From Burkholderia lata (lineage in GTDB: Bacteria; Pseudomonadota; Gammaproteobacteria; Burkholderiales; Burkholderiaceae), in contig NC_007511.1 in assembly GCF_000012945.1 (NCBI RefSeq), positions 2,790,001 to 2,854,000 on the forward strand: a DNA stretch of 64,000 nucleotides. The letters are read 5' to 3'. The notes under the pieces are model-generated. The model made no database searches. It was not told the DNA's origin and saw nothing but the letters and a program-made list of their open reading frames with translations. Numbering within the stretch: the first letter of the stretch is position 1; every line of letters begins with the position of its first letter. Shown here piece by piece: positions 61,398-64,000 of the stretch. Both the position numbers and the translations under genes were made by a program.

Positions 61398-61750
61398 CGC
61401 GGGTGTCTCACTGAATATCGGTATGGGTATCGCACGCGCCGCATTCAGGGCCGGGTGCCGGCTCGTCGCGCGCGTCGTTCGCTGGGGGTGTGCGGCACAT
61501 CATAACGAGCCGAAAACCCGCTGAAAACCCCTTCACGGGCCACACGAACGCGCAATCCCGATTTTTTTCGCGCGGTGCGCCGCGCATCTAGGTAGAACCT
61601 TTAGACGCGTTGGCGAGAACGCCATCTCCATCGTCAATCGTGCGAATGGTCGCCGGCATTTTCGCGACGTACGCTTGGGTCATCGTCGGCGATCCGGCGC
61701 GGCACCGGCAGTGCCGCACGATCGCCGCTTTCGTCCACTCAGGAGCGCCC
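61398..61750. promoter_or_regulatory. Divergent promoter region of response regulator and iacG
   Basis: This 353-base gap holds no gene I can support. It includes the imperfect inverted repeat TCTAGGTAGAACCTTTAGA (61587-61605), about 146 bases before iacG, and a T run (ATTTTTTTCG) at 61561-61570. It probably contains the promoters for both genes. Confidence 0.45.
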
Positions 61751-62296
61751 ATGTCTTCCACGACCGATATCCAGCGACCGGCACGCGTCGAACCGACCGA
61801 CGCGCAGAAGGCCTTCCGGCAAGCGATGGCCCACCTCGGCGCGGCCGTCAACGTGATCACCACCGCCGGGCCGCATGGCCGCTGCGGGATCACCGCAAGC
61901 GCCGTGTGCTCCGTCACCGATACGCCGCCGACGCTGCTCGTGTGCCTCAACCGGTCGAGCGCGATGCGTGCGACGTTCGAACGCAACCGCCACGTTTGCA
62001 TCAACGTGCTGCCGGCCGAACACGAACAACTCGCGCGGCATTTCGCGGGGCTCACCGACCTGCCGATGGAGCGCCGCTTCGACCTGCCCGTGTGGGATCG
62101 CGGCGAGCAGGACGTGCCCGTGCTGCGCGACGCGCTCGCGAGCCTGCAGGGCACGATCGCCGACATGAAGGAAGTCGGCTCGCATTCGGTGATGTTCATC
62201 GAGGCGACGTCGATCCGCGTGCGCGACGACGGCGACAGCCTGATCTACTTCAGCCGCGCGTTTCATCGCGTGTCGCGCACGGCGTGCGTGCGATGA
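61751..62296 (+). CDS. iacG: IacG, flavin reductase partner of IacA
   Basis: A 181-residue flavin reductase of the DIM6/NTAB (HpaC-like) family: QAMAHLGAAVNVITTAGPHG, GITASAVCSVTDTPPTLLVC, and HSVMFIEATSIRVRDDG. It reduces FMN or FAD with NAD(P)H and supplies it to the monooxygenase IacA. The gene is separated from iacA by the response regulator and lies after it, unlike clusters where iacG ends the main operon. The ATG at 61751 follows CAGGAGCGCCC. Confidence 0.86.
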   Translation: MSSTTDIQRPARVEPTDAQKAFRQAMAHLGAAVNVITTAGPHGRCGITASAVCSVTDTPPTLLVCLNRSSAMRATFERNRHVCINVLPAEHEQLARHFAGLTDLPMERRFDLPVWDRGEQDVPVLRDALASLQGTIADMKEVGSHSVMFIEATSIRVRDDGDSLIYFSRAFHRVSRTACVR

Positions 62297-62316
62297 AAGG
62301 CGCGTATCGCGCGTGA

Positions 62317-63585
62317 TTACGCGGCGGCCCGCAATGCGCGCTGCCCGGCCGCGAGCACCGCGCCCGCGAACAGCGTCAGCGCCGAATACACGAGCCCGCG
62401 CGCGAGCCCCGCGCTGTCCGACACCCAGCCGATCGCAACCGGCCCGGCAATCTGCCCGAATGCGAAGACCGTCGTGAATGCGCTGATTCCTTTTGCCCAG
62501 CCGTCGGGCGGCAGGTTGTGACGCACGAAGGCCGTCGTCGATGCGACGGCCGACAGGAACGTCGCGCCGAACAGCACGCCCGACGCAAACGCGGCCACCG
62601 GATGCACGAACATCGCCGGCATCAGCGTCGCGATGCCGAGCAGCGCGTTGAGCACGGCGAGCGCCTGGCCGCCGCGCATCCGGTCGAGCAGCCCCGACCA
62701 CAGCCGCGCCGACACGACGGTCGCGACACCGAGCATCACGTAGAACGCGGCGACCACCGTACCGCTCATCCCCGCGCCGCGCAGCAGCGCGACGATGAAC
62801 GTCATGTAGCCGATATAGCCAACACCGAACAGGCCGTAGCCGGCCAGCGCGAGTGCGAAGCGCGCGGGGCTCGCGGTCGCGGCCGGCGCCGCGCCATCAC
62901 GCGGCGCGGTCGGTGCCGCGTGCACGCGCTCGATGCGGCGTGCGGCCGACACGGCCACCGCCGAGAACAGCACGCACGCGAACGCGAGCGCGAACCACGC
63001 AGGCTGCCAACCGTGTACACCGTGTGAGAGCGTCGCCGGCACGAGCAGCGACGATGCGACGATGCCCCATCCCGTGCCGCCGTAGTAGAGCCCGAGCAGC
63101 AACCCCGCATCGCGCGGCGACGCCGACGCGAGCCGCGCAGCCAGCACGCCGCCGCTGATGAAGATCAGCGCGCTGCCGACGCCGGTCGCGAGCCGCTGCA
63201 CGAGCAGCGCATGCATGCCGGACGTGACCCCGCACGCGGCCATCAGCAACGCGGTCAGCACGCACCCGGCCGCCAGCAGCGAGCCTGCTCGCCAGCGCCG
63301 CGACAGCAACGGAAACGCGAGTGCACCGACCAGGTAGCCGGCCGCGTTCGCCGTGTTCAGCGCGCCGGCCTGCGCGAACGTCCAGCCGAGATCGGCCTTC
63401 ATCGGCGGCAGCAGCAGCGCATACGAAAAGCGCGCGAGGCCAAGCGCGATCGCGCTGCCGAGCGACAGGCAGATCGCGAGCCGCCATGCAGCCATGCGAT
63501 TGGGGTCACGGTCGGGGTAGGTGCCGGTCGCGCCGGTGTCCGGCCGCGACGGGCCGGCATGCTCCGGTTGCGGCGCTGCGCGCAT
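62317..63585 (-). CDS. YbfB/YjiJ-type MFS transporter
   Basis: A 422-residue inner-membrane carrier with about 12 segments. The first segment pattern (AIALGLARFSYALLLPPMKA, DLGWTFAQAGALNTANAAGY) identifies the YbfB/YjiJ MFS group, mostly annotated as sugar or drug efflux without proven substrate. The ribosome binding site is CAGGAGACATGCG. It converges on iacG with only 20 bases between the stops. It could export a toxic intermediate or be unrelated. Confidence 0.85.
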   Translation of the reverse strand: MRAAPQPEHAGPSRPDTGATGTYPDRDPNRMAAWRLAICLSLGSAIALGLARFSYALLLPPMKADLGWTFAQAGALNTANAAGYLVGALAFPLLSRRWRAGSLLAAGCVLTALLMAACGVTSGMHALLVQRLATGVGSALIFISGGVLAARLASASPRDAGLLLGLYYGGTGWGIVASSLLVPATLSHGVHGWQPAWFALAFACVLFSAVAVSAARRIERVHAAPTAPRDGAAPAATASPARFALALAGYGLFGVGYIGYMTFIVALLRGAGMSGTVVAAFYVMLGVATVVSARLWSGLLDRMRGGQALAVLNALLGIATLMPAMFVHPVAAFASGVLFGATFLSAVASTTAFVRHNLPPDGWAKGISAFTTVFAFGQIAGPVAIGWVSDSAGLARGLVYSALTLFAGAVLAAGQRALRAAA

Positions 63586-63812
63586 CGCATGTCTCCTGTT
63601 TCGTTCGAAGCCGCGGCAGGTCGTGACGGCGGAACCGGTGTTCCGCATGCGCCAATCCCGACTGTCGAGGCTTCCGATTCTGTCGACCGATCATACTTGA
63701 GCCGTCGCGGGCCGGCATGCGTCGGCAACAGGCATCCGGCCTCAGCAGCGGGATCACCCATGCATCGCCCGCCGCAGGCCATCGCGGGAGCACGTCGGGC
63801 CACTTGCCGACG

Positions 63813-64000
63813 CTACCCCCGCAATCCCGTCATGAAGGCGGTGAACAAAGCGCGTCCCTCGGGCCATTCCGCCAATCCCGCTTCCGTATTCAGATGGCCG
63901 CGCGGGCCGAGCAGCAACGGCGTCGCACCACGCTCGCTTGCCCACGCAATGCCGCGTCCTGACGGGTCGTACCCGTCATCCGAACTGGCAATCGCCAGCA
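63813..64000 (-). CDS. RBBP9/YdeN family alpha/beta hydrolase (C-terminal part)
   Basis: Only the last 62 codons are in the window; the 5' end lies beyond 64000. The visible part reads IASSDDGYDPSGRG, GATPLLLGPRGHLNTEAGLA and EWPEGRALFTAFM. This matches the RBBP9/YdeN family: catalytic Asp in SSDD-like and catalytic His in GHLN. These are small serine hydrolases of unclear substrate. The 63586-63812 gap shows no gene. Confidence 0.75.
   Translation of the reverse strand, partial: LAIASSDDGYDPSGRGIAWASERGATPLLLGPRGHLNTEAGLAEWPEGRALFTAFMTGLRG

Noticed and set aside
63754..63945. 63-residue minus-strand frame near the right edge
   Set aside because: It is Arg/Ala/Gly-rich, and another minus frame (63813-64000) clearly matches the RBBP9/YdeN C-terminus.

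Overview
The window is GC-rich, densely coded, and reads as Burkholderia, most likely a secondary replicon of a Burkholderia cepacia complex or related species. The evidence is three OmpC-type porins with the Burkholderia 'AQSSVTLYG' start, a DUF4148 protein, many LysR regulators, MFS carriers and aromatic or acyl catabolic clusters. No rRNA, tRNA, insertion sequence, prophage or CRISPR array was seen. The first gene (ICMT-like) and the last gene (RBBP9/YdeN-like hydrolase) are cut by the window edges.

Bases 1-6400 hold an ICMT-like membrane protein, a CmlA/FloR-type drug exporter with a possible leader hairpin switch, a likely 28-residue membrane peptide followed directly by a terminator, and small proteins (FMN reductase, DUF4148, DM13). 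Bases 6440-11527 are a compact four-gene operon: DUF3348, a 1015-residue DUF802 protein, an OmpA/MotB-like protein and DUF2894. The middle two look like a MotA/MotB-type ion-driven stator with a very long cytoplasmic tail, the same architecture as ZorA/ZorB of the Zorya defence system, but the partner genes differ. The tail contains four nearly identical 240-bp repeats. A tract of 34 hexanucleotide units lies just upstream. This is the best candidate here for an undescribed system.

Bases 12000-26900 are mixed housekeeping and stress genes: LysE exporter, GNAT enzymes, pyridine nucleotide-disulfide oxidoreductase, LysR plus quinone oxidoreductase, epimerase with a divergent MmyB-type regulator, CynX-like carrier, amino-acid binding protein and an Ivy-type lysozyme inhibitor.

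Bases 26953-31328 hold an uptake and hydrolysis set (porin, DUF3311, sodium:solute symporter, TRZ/ATZ amidohydrolase). Bases 31752-39986 look like one seven-gene operon (acyl-CoA synthetase, acyl-CoA dehydrogenase, CoA transferase, MFS, porin, BON protein, NylB-like hydrolase) under a divergent LysR gene. Bases 41123-46962 hold an MHS carrier, a 3-hydroxyacyl-CoA dehydrogenase, an opine dehydrogenase-like protein, and AraC plus LysR regulators. The substrates of these three sets cannot be read from sequence.

Bases 48537-62296 contain the indole-3-acetic acid (auxin) degradation genes iacF, iacCD, iacABIHE and iacG, with an MFS carrier, a LysR regulator, a two-domain tautomerase and a soluble FixL/FixJ-like two-component pair. 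IacA with flavin reductase IacG should start attack on the indole ring, IacE and IacH act on intermediates, and the Rieske oxygenase IacCD with reductase IacF leads to catechol. Catechol ring-cleavage genes are not in the window. The iacF and iacC promoters share a motif at the same distance from the start codon. Three tandem repeats sit at gene 3' ends: after the MHS carrier, after the LysR gene and after iacD.
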